Source: Devosia sp. XK-2
Lineage (GTDB): Bacteria > Pseudomonadota > Alphaproteobacteria > Rhizobiales > Devosiaceae
Reading direction: 5' to 3'
NCBI RefSeq assembly: GCF_037113415.1
Contig: NZ_CP146608.1
Location: 3,443,001 to 3,507,000, forward strand
DNA: 64,000 nt
Shown here: piece by piece, positions 53,082 to 62,073 of the stretch
How positions within the stretch are numbered: the stretch's first letter is position 1
How the letters are laid out: each line of letters opens with the position of its first letter
Notes under the pieces: model-generated
Database searches by the model: none
What the model was told of the DNA's origin: nothing
The model's input: the letters and a program-made list of their open reading frames with translations, nothing else
Program-made: the position numbers and the translations under genes

Positions 53082-53411
53082 GTGACTCGCCCGCTCAAGA
53101 TTGCCCTGGCCCTGCCGCTTCTGGCCGTGTCCATACCCGCCTTTGCCGTCTCAACGCCCGAGGCCGTACTCAACGATGCAAACCGGCCGGTCACCGCTAT
53201 TGCGGCCGAACTCGACGTAACGCCGCTGCAATTTGCCACCTGTTTTGCCGGCGTCAGCCCGGCCCGGACCGAAGCAGAGCTGAACGGCCAGCGCGAACGC
53301 AACAATAAGGCCATTCTTCTGCCCTGCCTGCAGGCGATCAATCCCGATATCACCAACGCCCGGCTCGACATGGTGATGGACAAATATCGCGCCGGTCCAC
53401 CAGGGAACTGA
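53082..53411 (+). CDS. Small exported protein, unknown function
   Basis: 109 residues with a signal peptide (VTRPLKIALALPLLAVSIPAFA, cleavage near 22). The mature part has two Cys (CFAGVSP, LLPCLQ) that could form a disulfide, and ends DKYRAGPPGN. GTG at 53082 with GGAGG seven bases upstream; an earlier open stretch has no site. No family recognised. Upstream 52912–53081 is a divergent promoter gap. Confidence 0.72.
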   Translation: MTRPLKIALALPLLAVSIPAFAVSTPEAVLNDANRPVTAIAAELDVTPLQFATCFAGVSPARTEAELNGQRERNNKAILLPCLQAINPDITNARLDMVMDKYRAGPPGN

Positions 53412-53474
53412 GTGGCGCCCCATGCCGGGGACGTCTTATGGTAATCCCGCAATTGCGGCGGCGGCGGGGGCGAC

Positions 53475-54038
53475 ATGGCAATGATTGAAACAGCCCAGGC
53501 GCTTGCACTGGCCAAAGGAAAACGGGCCATAGGGATCGATGGTCTGCCTGTATCGGGCAAATCGACCCTCGCCGAGCACCTGCAGGCGGAATTGGGTGCG
53601 GTCTGCCTCTATCTGGACGATTTCGTCATACCCGAAGACCTTTGGCCATGGCCGCACCGGCCAGCCTATCCATTCCCCTATATGCGATATGCCGAGTTTC
53701 TGGAGGCGGCAGCGGCGCTCACTACGGATCAGACCTGCACTTATCAGCCCTATGACTGGGCGACGGGGCAACTCGCAGGGCCCCGAACCTTACATGCCGG
53801 AGCCGGCCCGGTCGTGATCGAAGGCGTGTCGGCGCTCTGCGAAACGCTATCTCCATTCTATGACCTGCGAATCTGGGTGCAGAGCGATGCGGCAACGACA
53901 CTCGCTGCCGCCTATGACCGCGACGGACGTTCCTGGCACAGGCAATGGCGGGATTATTTCCTGCCCAGCGTTGAGCTCTATATGGCCACCCATCCACGCG
54001 ATCGCGCTGACGTCGTCGTCAGGGGCCGCGGTGCCTAG
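53475..54038 (+). CDS. Uridine kinase-like P-loop NTPase
   Basis: 187 residues. Walker A GLPVSGKST (about 23–31), LYLDDFVIP (Asp pair, as in uridine/pantothenate kinases) and VVIEGVSAL (Walker B-like). Probably phosphorylates a nucleoside or other small alcohol; the substrate is not clear. A second ATG six bases downstream is possible. Stop lies three bases before the convergent GNAT stop. Confidence 0.78.
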   Translation: MAMIETAQALALAKGKRAIGIDGLPVSGKSTLAEHLQAELGAVCLYLDDFVIPEDLWPWPHRPAYPFPYMRYAEFLEAAAALTTDQTCTYQPYDWATGQLAGPRTLHAGAGPVVIEGVSALCETLSPFYDLRIWVQSDAATTLAAAYDRDGRSWHRQWRDYFLPSVELYMATHPRDRADVVVRGRGA

Positions 54039-54041
54039 GGA

Positions 54042-55244
54042 TTAATGCCCATGCCCTGCCAGCCGCATCAGGCGCGAACGCAACCGCGTCGGTAGGGCCA
54101 GAACCAGCCGCTTTATTGCGGGCCGCAACAGCACGTCCCAGACCCGGAACATGACCCAGCCGCGCGGCGTGGCTGGCAGTGCATAGTCGCGCACCACCAC
54201 GGTCTGTGTGGCAAATGTCAGTTTGTACGGCATGGCCGGTACACCCAGATCGCAGCCTTTAAGACCCTCTTCCGCGCAGGCTCGGATAATATCGCTCAAT
54301 TGCAGCCTGCCAGGACTTTCCTCGGAATGGGAGAAGTCGCGGCTGGCCACATAGGCGTAGTAGCGATCGCCATGGACGAAGCCCCACTGCTCGGCCAGAG
54401 GCTGGTCATTATGCAACAGAACAAAGGCGCGAATATCGATATCGTCGCGCCCTACAAGGCTCGTGCAGAAATCGGCAAACCCGCCTTCGCGGAAGGCGCG
54501 CGAGGTCAGCCCCTGCTCGCTGAGCCGATCTGCCCGCCCTTCCAGCGTACGCGCAATCAGCGCCCGCTGATCCTCGGGTCGGTCAAGACGGCGCAATGTG
54601 GCAGGGCCGGACCGCTCCAGGCGATTGCGCGCATTGCGCATATTCTTGCGCGTCTTGGCCCGGATGGACGAAAAATAGCTGGCAAAATCGACATAGGCGT
54701 CGAGTGCGACATAGGGCGCGCCCTGCGCCTCGCCGGTTTGGATACAGGTTCTGGGCATGCCCCGAGCCAGCGCCGAGCCATCGCGCACCTTGAGTAGGCT
54801 CACCCCGTCGGCAGGCGATGCCGCCAGGGCCGCATGCAGCAAACGGGACACAGCCTCGCCCGCATCGGTATCGGCATCGATCAGGACATCCGACACTTGC
54901 GCAAAGGCATGTCCCAAAGGCACCAGCAGTGACCGCCTGCCGGTCCGGATGCGCTCGAGCGGCAGCACAGCGACCAATCGCCTGTCATCTTCAGCCACGG
55001 CAATGACGGGATCGAAATCCCGATTGCCGCGCGCCGCCTCGAAAGCAAAGACCGCTTTGACCCAGCCCAGGCTTTGAAACAAGCCCAGACCGCTGCTGCG
55101 CGTTTCCAGTTCGAGCCACCGGTGCGCCAGAACCTCGAGGGCCGCTCCGGTCTGCACAACCGAGGCCCGCAGACCGCGGCTGGCTGCTTGCGCGCCCCGG
55201 GCGCGGCGGTCTCTTGAACCGGAAATCGCGCCGGCAATACTCAT
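54042..55244 (-). CDS. FemAB/CelD-like GNAT acetyltransferase (BioF2-like)
   Basis: 400 residues with two GNAT-like halves. SLGWVKAVFAF near residue 60, SIRAKTRKNMRNARNRLERSGP (about 190–211) and the C-terminal EEGLKGCDLGVPAMPYKLTFATQT match the CelD/BioF2-like family. Members acylate polysaccharide precursors or join aminoacyl groups. Its start overlaps the cupin-like gene's stop by four bases, so the two products are made together. Basic N-terminus, no membrane segment. Confidence 0.82.
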   Translation of the reverse strand: MSIAGAISGSRDRRARGAQAASRGLRASVVQTGAALEVLAHRWLELETRSSGLGLFQSLGWVKAVFAFEAARGNRDFDPVIAVAEDDRRLVAVLPLERIRTGRRSLLVPLGHAFAQVSDVLIDADTDAGEAVSRLLHAALAASPADGVSLLKVRDGSALARGMPRTCIQTGEAQGAPYVALDAYVDFASYFSSIRAKTRKNMRNARNRLERSGPATLRRLDRPEDQRALIARTLEGRADRLSEQGLTSRAFREGGFADFCTSLVGRDDIDIRAFVLLHNDQPLAEQWGFVHGDRYYAYVASRDFSHSEESPGRLQLSDIIRACAEEGLKGCDLGVPAMPYKLTFATQTVVVRDYALPATPRGWVMFRVWDVLLRPAIKRLVLALPTRLRSRLMRLAGHGH

Positions 55245-56200
55245 TTCTCGAAACTGTGCGCCGGAATATCCCGCACACCCTCGGGCGCCGATGGGTCGAC
55301 CTGGAAGTCGACGCTGTAGACTTTCTTCTTTTGCGGATTAAGCGGCGAGAACTTCACCGCCCCGGCAATGCCCAACTTGGTGAGATAGGAAAGGCCGGTC
55401 ACCTGCTGGCTGAGCTTGTGCATTCCCAATTTGGAGCGCAGCACGCCATTGGCATAATTGACCGCATAATGCTTGCGCAGATCATCGGTCCAATGCTCGG
55501 TGGTGAAACTGACATTGAGCATGCCGTGATTGACCACGCGATGCGGACCGTTGAGCGGCCAATGCAGCATCTGCCCCGCTTCCAGATCATAGACCTGGGC
55601 GAAATCGTCGAACCATGGCTCGAAAGGCATATCGGTTTCGCGCAATTGTCCCAGGATCAGCTTTTCCAGCGCCGGCTGGGAAATGAAGGGGGCCTGGGCG
55701 GGATAGACATAAACCTTCTTGGTGCCGCGCACCTGCCACAGGCTCTGGCCCGGCACGTCAGAATGGTATTTCACCGAGACATTGGGCGAGGAAATGAGAA
55801 TGGTCAGGTTCCGCTTATAGCTCTTGAACCCGGGCACCCGCTCCTCGAATTCGGCATAAAGGCTATCGAGCAATTCGCCATAGGCCGGGTTGGTCTTGGC
55901 CGGGGCCACGAGATTGACCCAGATATTGCCGTTTTTGACCGTCTCGATCACCTCGGCGCCCGACAGCCCCTTGATCTCGCCCTCCCGCCGCTTGGGCGGA
56001 TTGCCCGGCGTCTTCTGCGAATAATTGACGTGATAGGCCTCGCGCGGGCTGTTTTCGATCAACGCGGCCAGAGCCGTATCGGTAAACAGGGGCGAATTGG
56101 CCAGGCTATGTTGCAGGCGCAATGCCTGGCTGCCCCAGATCTGGGGGTAATGGGGCTGCCAGTCGGTAATGATCTGATCGGAAATGAGCGGCATATTCAT
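55241..56200 (-). CDS. Cupin-like (JmjC-type) Fe(II)/2-oxoglutarate oxygenase-like protein
   Basis: 319 residues. VKYHSDVPGQSLWQVRGTKKVYVYP (about 145–169) carries an HxD pair followed by the beta strands of a double-stranded beta-helix; GPHRVVNHG (about 221–229) gives the distal His. These are the iron ligands of JmjC/cupin_8-type hydroxylases. Substrate unknown. Translationally coupled to the FemAB-like GNAT. ATG at 56200 (a second at 56194). The 256-base gap upstream is AT-rich (for example AGTTAAAACTAAAAG near 56319) and should hold both divergent promoters; no gene seen. Confidence 0.78.
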   Translation of the reverse strand: MNMPLISDQIITDWQPHYPQIWGSQALRLQHSLANSPLFTDTALAALIENSPREAYHVNYSQKTPGNPPKRREGEIKGLSGAEVIETVKNGNIWVNLVAPAKTNPAYGELLDSLYAEFEERVPGFKSYKRNLTILISSPNVSVKYHSDVPGQSLWQVRGTKKVYVYPAQAPFISQPALEKLILGQLRETDMPFEPWFDDFAQVYDLEAGQMLHWPLNGPHRVVNHGMLNVSFTTEHWTDDLRKHYAVNYANGVLRSKLGMHKLSQQVTGLSYLTKLGIAGAVKFSPLNPQKKKVYSVDFQVDPSAPEGVRDIPAHSFEK

Positions 56201-56456
56201 CGGTGCGGTCCCCGGAAAGAGCGGCGCTGAAGAAATTATTGGTAGCTCAGCCTAACGCATCTACACCCATATGCATCCCAAAGCTGGTCGGCTGGTTAAG
56301 ATCGAGCCCAACGCAAATAGTTAAAACTAAAAGAAAATTTTAGCGCCCTGATGATATCGACAGGCAGGTCGTGTCCGTCGCGCGACGGGCCGGACTGGCA
56401 ATTACAGGTCAGTTCCGCCATATAGGACGGCAAACCTGCCCTGCCGGGCGGCACAA

Positions 56457-57344
56457 ATGTGGAATTGCGGCGTGAGCGACGTCCCCTTTTTCAAAATGAA
56501 CGGACTGGGCAACCAGATAATCGTTGCCGATATGCGCGGCACCGCGGCCCGCATCACGCCCGAGGCCGCTATTGCCATCAATGCGCGCGCCGAAACGCGC
56601 TTTGACCAGATCATGGCCATCCACGATCCCAGGACACCGGGCACGGCAAACTATATCGAGATTATCAATTCCGACGGCAGCAGGGCCCAAGCCTGCGGCA
56701 ATGGCATGCGCTGCGTGGTCCAGACGCTGAGCGCCGAACAGGGCCGGCAGCGTTTCACCTTTGAAACCATAGCCGGCATCCTGTTTGGCGAAGAGGCCGA
56801 AAACGGCCTGATCACGGTGGATATGGGCACGCCAAAATTCGCCTGGTACGACATTCCGCTCAATGAGGAATTTGCCGATACCCGCAAGGTGGAACTCCAG
56901 ATCGGCCCGATAGACGCGCCGGTCCTGCATTCCCCTTCGGTCGCTTCCATGGGCAATCCCCACGCCACGTTCTGGGTCAAGGACGACGTGTGGTCCTATG
57001 CGCTCGACCGGTTTGGACCGCTGCTGGAAAACCATCCGCTCTTTCCCGAGCGCGCCAATATATCCATTGCCAATGTCGTCGCCCCCGACCGTATCATCCT
57101 CAGGACCTGGGAGCGTGGCGCGGGCCTGACCGAGGCCTGCGGCACGGCCGCTTGCGCGGCCCTGGTCAATGGCGCCCGCACCCGCCGCACCGCCCGCAAG
57201 GCGACCGTGACCGTGCCCGGCGGCGATCTTGTGGTGGAATGGCTCGACAACGACCATGTGACCCTGACCGGCCCCGCCGAAAACGAGTGGTCCGGCAGGC
57301 TCGATCCAGCGACCGGCACCTGGACGCGCAGCGAGGCGGCCTGA
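56457..57344 (+). CDS. dapF: Diaminopimelate epimerase
   Basis: 295 residues from ATG 56457, or 290 from the GTG at 56472; the homologous part starts [19 protein letters not shown]. Catalytic cysteines lie in ACGNGMRC (about 83) and [10 protein letters not shown] (about 227). Converts LL- to meso-diaminopimelate for lysine and peptidoglycan. The stop overlaps the mtaB ATG by one base (TGATG). It starts dapF–mtaB–ftsY–yciB. Confidence 0.96.
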   Translation: MWNCGVSDVPFFKMNGLGNQIIVADMRGTAARITPEAAIAINARAETRFDQIMAIHDPRTPGTANYIEIINSDGSRAQACGNGMRCVVQTLSAEQGRQRFTFETIAGILFGEEAENGLITVDMGTPKFAWYDIPLNEEFADTRKVELQIGPIDAPVLHSPSVASMGNPHATFWVKDDVWSYALDRFGPLLENHPLFPERANISIANVVAPDRIILRTWERGAGLTEACGTAACAALVNGARTRRTARKATVTVPGGDLVVEWLDNDHVTLTGPAENEWSGRLDPATGTWTRSEAA

Positions 57345-58606
57345 TGGCGGTCGAAACACTGACTTTCGGCTGCCGCCTCAATGCCTATGAAGGCGAGGTG
57401 ATGAAAGCCGAGGCCGAAAAGGCCGGGCTCGACAATGCCATCATTATCAATACCTGCGCGGTAACGGCCGAGGCAGTCCGGCAAGCCAAGCAGGCTGTGC
57501 GCAAGGCCCGCCGCGACAATCCCGAAGCCCGCATCATCGTTACTGGCTGCGCCGCCCAGACCGAGGCGCGCAGCTTTGGCGACATGGATGAGGTGGATCT
57601 CGTTATCGGCAATGCCGACAAGCTCAAGGCCGAAAGCTATAAGCCCATGGTCTTTGGCACGCCCCTTAACGACAAGGTGCAGGTCAACGACATTATGAGT
57701 GTGCGGGAAACCGCCGGACACCTCATCGAGGGCATGGATGGCCGCACCCGCGCCTTTGTGCAGGTGCAAAATGGCTGCGATCATCGCTGCACCTTCTGCA
57801 TCATTCCCTATGGCCGCGGCCCGTCCCGTTCGGTTCCCATGGGCCTTGTCGTCGAACAGATCAAAAAGCTCGTCGCCAATGGCTATTCCGAAGTGGTTTT
57901 GACCGGGGTCGACATCACCTCCTACGGCCCCGACCTGCCCGGCGCGCCGACGCTGGGCAAGCTGACTCAGTCGATCCTGAAACACGTGCCGGACCTGCCG
58001 CGCCTGCGCATCTCCTCGATCGATTCCATCGAGGCCGATCCGGCCCTTTATGAAGCCGTGTCCGACAGGCGCCTGATGCCGCATCTGCATCTCTCGCTGC
58101 AATCGGGCGATGACATGATCCTCAAGCGCATGAAGCGCCGGCATCTGCGCGATGATGCCCTGGCCGTGGTCGATAAGCTGCGCGCGCTGCGGCCCGACAT
58201 GGTCTTTGGCGCCGATATTATCGCCGGCTTCCCCACCGAAACGGACGAAATGTTCGAAAATTCGCTGCGCTTCATCCTGGAGGCGAATTTGACCTATATC
58301 CATGCCTTTCCCTATTCGCCGCGCCCCGGTACGCCCGCAGCACGCATGCCGCAGGTGAACAAGGCCGTGGCCCGCAAGCGCGCCGGCCGCTTGCGCGAGG
58401 CGGGCGAGACCCAGTTCCGCGCGCTGTGCAACAGCCGCATTGGACAGACAGAATCTGTTCTGGTTGAACGCAACGGCCTGGGGCGGACTGAACAATTCAT
58501 CCCCGTGCGCATTGCCGGAGCCGAGGCTGGCCAATTGCTCGACGTTCGGATTTCCGGACTGAGCGATGACGGGCTGGCCGGCACACCCCGTCAGGCCGCG
58601 GCGTGA
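57344..58606 (+). CDS. mtaB: tRNA t6A37 methylthiotransferase MtaB
   Basis: 420 residues. UPF0004 N-terminal domain (TFGCRLNAYEGE; INTCAVT; VTGCAAQ: three Cys for the second iron–sulfur cluster), radical-SAM motif CDHRCTFC (about 145–152), and a C-terminal TRAM-like part. Adds a methylthio group to t6A37 of tRNAs that read ANN codons. TsaD, which helps make t6A, is at the right end of the window. One-base overlap with dapF; 16 bases to ftsY. Confidence 0.95.
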   Translation: MAVETLTFGCRLNAYEGEVMKAEAEKAGLDNAIIINTCAVTAEAVRQAKQAVRKARRDNPEARIIVTGCAAQTEARSFGDMDEVDLVIGNADKLKAESYKPMVFGTPLNDKVQVNDIMSVRETAGHLIEGMDGRTRAFVQVQNGCDHRCTFCIIPYGRGPSRSVPMGLVVEQIKKLVANGYSEVVLTGVDITSYGPDLPGAPTLGKLTQSILKHVPDLPRLRISSIDSIEADPALYEAVSDRRLMPHLHLSLQSGDDMILKRMKRRHLRDDALAVVDKLRALRPDMVFGADIIAGFPTETDEMFENSLRFILEANLTYIHAFPYSPRPGTPAARMPQVNKAVARKRAGRLREAGETQFRALCNSRIGQTESVLVERNGLGRTEQFIPVRIAGAEAGQLLDVRISGLSDDGLAGTPRQAAA

Positions 58607-58622
58607 TTATCAAGGACATCGC

Positions 58623-59825
58623 ATGAGCGAAAAGAAACCCGGCTTCTTCCAGCGCCTGTTTGGCGGCAATCAGCCCGAACCAGCACCCGCGCCTGAGGAG
58701 ACCACCTCGGAAACGCCGGTGACCCCGGACGCCATCCCCGATGTGCCCGAGCCGGAGACCGAACCAACAACGCCAGTCGAGCCGACCGAACCGCCTCCGG
58801 TGCCCGAGCACGATCTGCCGCCCGGCCCACCCGAGACCACGCCCGACTATATCGAGGATGTGGAGGACGAGCTGGCTGCTGCGCCGCAGCCGGTAGCCGA
58901 ACCTGAACAGCCAAAGGGCTGGTTTGCCCGCCTCGCCTCAGGCCTCAAGCGGTCCTCGGATAACCTCACCAATTCGATCACCTCGGTTTTTACCAAGCGC
59001 AAGCTCGATGCCGCCACGCTCGATGAGCTTGAGGACGTGCTGATCCAGGCCGATCTTGGCATCGACACGGCCATGGCCATCACCGAGGCCCTGCGCCGCG
59101 ACCGCTTCGACAAGGATGTCTCGGGCGACGATGTGCGCGCCGTTCTGGCCGCCGAGGTCGAACAAGTCCTTGGCCCCGTCGCCCAACCGCTAACGATCGA
59201 CAGCACCAAAAGGCCGTTCGTTATTCTGATGATCGGCGTCAATGGCTCGGGCAAGACCACTACAATCGGCAAACTGGCGCAGAAATTTGCGGCCGAGGGA
59301 AAATCGGTCATGCTCGCCGCTGGCGACACTTTCCGCGCGGCAGCCATCGAGCAATTGCAGGTCTGGGGCCAGCGCACCGGCGCACCGGTGATCGCCAAGC
59401 CGGCCGGAGCAGACGCGTCAGGCCTGGCCTTCGACGCCGTTACCCAGGCCAAGGCCGAGGGTCGCGACATATTGATCATCGATACCGCCGGTCGTCTGCA
59501 AAACCGCGACGAATTGATGAATGAGCTCGAAAAGGTCATTCGCGTTATCAAGAAAGTGGAGCCCGAGGCGCCACATGCGACCCTGCTGACCCTCGATGCC
59601 ACCACCGGCCAGAATGCCCTTAAGCAGGTTGAAATTTTCGGCCAGCGCGCTGGCGTAACCGGTCTGGTCATGACCAAGCTCGATGGCACCGCCCGTGGCG
59701 GTATTCTCGTGGCCATCGCGAAAAAGTTCGGCCTGCCGGTCCACTATATCGGCGTCGGCGAGGGCGTCGGCGATCTCGAGCCTTTCGAGGCCAAAGATTT
59801 TGCGCGCGCCATCGCAGGCCTCTAA
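58623..59825 (+). CDS. ftsY: Signal recognition particle receptor FtsY
   Basis: 400 residues. An acidic Glu/Pro-rich A domain (about 15–95) precedes the N domain and the G domain with GVNGSGKTTTIGKLA (about 207–221), AGDTFRAAA, DTAGRLQN and TKLDGTARGG. Docks SRP–ribosome complexes at the membrane. ATG at 58623; the frame is open 19 codons upstream inside mtaB. Followed by an 11-base hairpin at 59841. Confidence 0.97.
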   Translation: MSEKKPGFFQRLFGGNQPEPAPAPEETTSETPVTPDAIPDVPEPETEPTTPVEPTEPPPVPEHDLPPGPPETTPDYIEDVEDELAAAPQPVAEPEQPKGWFARLASGLKRSSDNLTNSITSVFTKRKLDAATLDELEDVLIQADLGIDTAMAITEALRRDRFDKDVSGDDVRAVLAAEVEQVLGPVAQPLTIDSTKRPFVILMIGVNGSGKTTTIGKLAQKFAAEGKSVMLAAGDTFRAAAIEQLQVWGQRTGAPVIAKPAGADASGLAFDAVTQAKAEGRDILIIDTAGRLQNRDELMNELEKVIRVIKKVEPEAPHATLLTLDATTGQNALKQVEIFGQRAGVTGLVMTKLDGTARGGILVAIAKKFGLPVHYIGVGEGVGDLEPFEAKDFARAIAGL

Positions 59826-59840
59826 CCGTCCGCGTAGCGG

Positions 59841-59865
59841 CAAATCGTTCCATTGGAACGATTTG
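59841..59865. repeat. Palindrome CAAATCGTTCC-ATT-GGAACGATTTG after ftsY
   Basis: Perfect 11-base arms around three bases. It has no T run, so more likely a dispersed palindrome than a terminator, though it may protect the ftsY message. It begins the 240-base gap 59826–60065. Confidence 0.65.
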
Positions 59866-59938
59866 AGGTGAGACGGCCACGAAAGCGATGTTGAGTGGCG
59901 GGGAGAGTTCCCCTCGCCGACTCGGCTTCGCCGGGCCA

Positions 59939-59961
59939 CCTCTCTCCCCGATGGGGAGAGG
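59939..59961. repeat. Intergenic palindrome CCTCTCTCCCC/GGGGAGAGG type
   Basis: CCTCTCCCC-type stem around GAT, a relative of the CCCTCCCC/GGGGAGGG elements at 43551 and 46550. It lies between ftsY and yciB; no small gene seen in the gap. Confidence 0.5.
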
Positions 59962-60065
59962 AAAAGACCTCTGGGTACAGTCAAAATCTGACCACTCTTA
60001 CCCGCTATCGGCTTGCATCGGGGCAAAGCTGCCATCACATTGGCTGCAACGCTACGGAAAGACTG

Positions 60066-60683
60066 ATGACGGAAAAAGCCGAACCGGAAATCAATTGGGA
60101 CGAGACACGGCCCCAGATCATCAAGCTGGCGCTTGAGCTTGGGCCGCTGGTCGTCTTTTTCATCATGAACGGCCGCGCCGATATTTTTGTCGCCACCGCC
60201 TGGTTCATGGCGGCCATGGTTCTGTCCTTGGCGCTGAGCTGGTTTATCCTGAAGAAAATAGCCGTCATGCCGCTGGTCACCGGCGTCGTAGTGCTGGTTT
60301 TTGGTGGCCTGACGCTTTGGCTGCAGGACGACACCTTCATCAAGATCAAGCCCACCATCACCAATACGCTTTTCGCATCGGTGCTGCTGGGCGGGCTGCT
60401 CTTCGGCCAGTCGCTGCTCAAATATGTCTTCGGGGATGTCTATAAGCTGCGGCCCGAGGGCTGGTGGAAGCTGACCCTCAATTGGGGTCTGTTCTTTGTC
60501 GTCCTGGCCGTGCTCAACGAAGTGGTCTGGCGCAGTTTCTCGACCGATTTCTGGGTCGCCTTCAAGGTCTGGGGCATCATGCCGTTGACCGTGATCTTCT
60601 CCATGACCCAGCTGCCGCTGCTCAACAAATATGCCCCATTGGCAGAGCCGGCAAAGACCCCGCCAATGGGCGCTGAAAGTTAA
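60066..60683 (+). CDS. yciB: Inner membrane-spanning protein YciB/IspZ (septation protein A)
   Basis: 205 residues, five to six membrane helices. [32 protein letters not shown] (about 18–49) and [25 protein letters not shown] (about 135–159) are YciB signatures. Linked to envelope and septum functions in other bacteria. ATG at 60066 within ACTGATGACGG; the frame is open through the repeats upstream. Placement after ftsY is common in Hyphomicrobiales. Confidence 0.93.
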   Translation: MTEKAEPEINWDETRPQIIKLALELGPLVVFFIMNGRADIFVATAWFMAAMVLSLALSWFILKKIAVMPLVTGVVVLVFGGLTLWLQDDTFIKIKPTITNTLFASVLLGGLLFGQSLLKYVFGDVYKLRPEGWWKLTLNWGLFFVVLAVLNEVVWRSFSTDFWVAFKVWGIMPLTVIFSMTQLPLLNKYAPLAEPAKTPPMGAES

Positions 60684-60704
60684 GACCCGCGCCCGGCAAA
60701 AGCG

Positions 60705-61109
60705 CTAGCCAAACAGGCCCAACACCACGCCCTGGACCAGGAGAGCGGCTAGTATATAGCCGCTATCGATGGCGGTCAGCGACCAGGGCTTGCCCTGATA
60801 GCGATGGTTGAGGACCATCGAGGTCAGCACAAAACCCAGCCACATCAGAAAGGCGATCTGCAGCCCATGCCCCACAGTCATGGCGCCGGCCAGCGGCGGC
60901 GTCAGCACGGCCAGAAAATAGGCCATGACGAGCTGCACGATGACCGCAAAGACATAGGGCATGAAGTCCTTGGGATCGATATCCTCTTTTCGACGCCCGG
61001 ACGCCTCCAGCCACTGCCTGGACAAAACGCCATACCAAGCCGCACCCAATGCCATGCTGGCCACGGTAGCCAGCACGATAGCCAGCCAATTGACGGCAAG
61101 AAAATTCAT
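60705..61109 (-). CDS. DUF1761 membrane protein
   Basis: 134 residues, four membrane helices. NWLAIVLATVASMALGAAWYGVLSRQW (about 7–33) and the repeated small-residue helices match DUF1761. Function unknown. ATG 61109 follows GGGGGAAGAG; a much longer frame upstream is translated tandem repeat. Confidence 0.82.
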   Translation of the reverse strand: MNFLAVNWLAIVLATVASMALGAAWYGVLSRQWLEASGRRKEDIDPKDFMPYVFAVIVQLVMAYFLAVLTPPLAGAMTVGHGLQIAFLMWLGFVLTSMVLNHRYQGKPWSLTAIDSGYILAALLVQGVVLGLFG

Positions 61110-61183
61110 TTCTCTTCCCCCTCGCAACGTTGCACCGGGGAATTTAAGCCGATTTGCGGGACCTGAACAGAGAGGGATTCGAG

Positions 61184-61338
61184 CCCTGCGAGCATAGCTC
61201 TCCGGGCCTTGTAGCCTCCAGTCGCGCCACTGGCGCGCCTGGCCCCGAGAGGACGGAAGTGCCCGCCCTGCGAGCATAGCTCTCCGGGCCTTGTAGCCTC
61301 CAGTCGCGCCACTGGCGCGCCTGGCCCCGAGAGGACGG
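61184..61338. repeat. Two-copy tandem repeat, 73-base units, 82-base period
   Basis: Units at 61184–61256 and 61266–61338 appear identical, separated by nine bases. Each begins CCCTGCGAGCATAGC and ends CCGAGAGGACGG, with an internal hairpin GCGCCACTGGCGC. The second copy ends exactly at the EVE gene stop codon. The array fills most of the gap between the DUF1761 and EVE genes. Confidence 0.88.
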
Positions 61339-61773
61339 CTACAAGCCACCCATTTTGCAAATCAGGGCCCATTCGGCATCGCTGACCTTGGACACCGAAA
61401 GCCTCGAGAGTTTGACCAGCTCAAGCCCCGCCAGTTCGGGTGTCGCCTTGATTTCCGCCAGGCTCACCGGCCGGGGAAACGGCTTGACCGACTGCACATC
61501 GACGCATTCCCACACCACCTCGCCCTTGGCATTGAGTTCGGCCGTGCTGTCGGGATGGGCGGGTGCCACAATCTTCATAATGCCCACAATGTCCTTGCCG
61601 ATATTGGAATGATAAAAGAAGGCTTCGTCGCCCACTTTCATCTCCCGCATATTGTTGCGCGCCGCATAATTGCGCACCCCGTGCCATTCCTCGGCCTCAC
61701 CCTTGGCCGTCTTGGCCACCAGGTCGTCGAAGGAAAAGACATCTGGTTCCGACTTCATCAGCCAATAGGCCAT
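61339..61773 (-). CDS. EVE-domain protein
   Basis: 144 residues. MAYWLMKSEPDVFSFDDL (1–18), EWHGVRNYAARNNMREM and VGDEAFFYHSNIG define the EVE domain, a PUA-like fold that binds modified bases. Related to YTH readers; the bacterial target is not established. Three bases after the YCII stop, so same transcript as tsaD–gpsA–YCII. Confidence 0.93.
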   Translation of the reverse strand: MAYWLMKSEPDVFSFDDLVAKTAKGEAEEWHGVRNYAARNNMREMKVGDEAFFYHSNIGKDIVGIMKIVAPAHPDSTAELNAKGEVVWECVDVQSVKPFPRPVSLAEIKATPELAGLELVKLSRLSVSKVSDAEWALICKMGGL

Positions 61774-61776
61774 GAC

Positions 61777-62070
61777 TCAGAGCTCCACCCCGGTTGTATT
61801 GATGGCAATGCGCCACCGTTTGACCTCATAGCTGGCAAAAACGCCAGCCGGCACGAAGGGATCGGCCGCAGCCAGGGCCTCGGCTTCGGCTAAATCGGCC
61901 GCCTCGAACACCACGATCGAGCCTTCCGGCTGTTCTTCGGTATTGAGCAATGCACCGGCAAAAACCAGTTTCTTGCCCAGTGAATTGAGGTGGTCCAGAT
62001 GCGCCGGACGGATATCAAGGCGCGTCTGCAATGCGCCGGGCGCGTCCTTGGCAATCATCGCATAAAGCAT
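61777..62070 (-). CDS. YCII-related domain protein
   Basis: 97 residues. MLYAMIAKDAPGALQTRLDIRPAHLDHL with conserved His/Asp pattern, and FVPAGVFASYEVKRWRI, match the YciI family (ferredoxin-like fold). Function unclear. Starts three bases after the gpsA stop. Confidence 0.9.
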   Translation of the reverse strand: MLYAMIAKDAPGALQTRLDIRPAHLDHLNSLGKKLVFAGALLNTEEQPEGSIVVFEAADLAEAEALAAADPFVPAGVFASYEVKRWRIAINTTGVEL

Positions 62071-62073
62071 GTT

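Noticed and set aside
61110-61349. Longer DUF1761 protein reading through the tandem repeat
   Set aside because: The added residues are translated repeat units; ATG 61109 has GGGGGAAGAG before it and starts the first helix.
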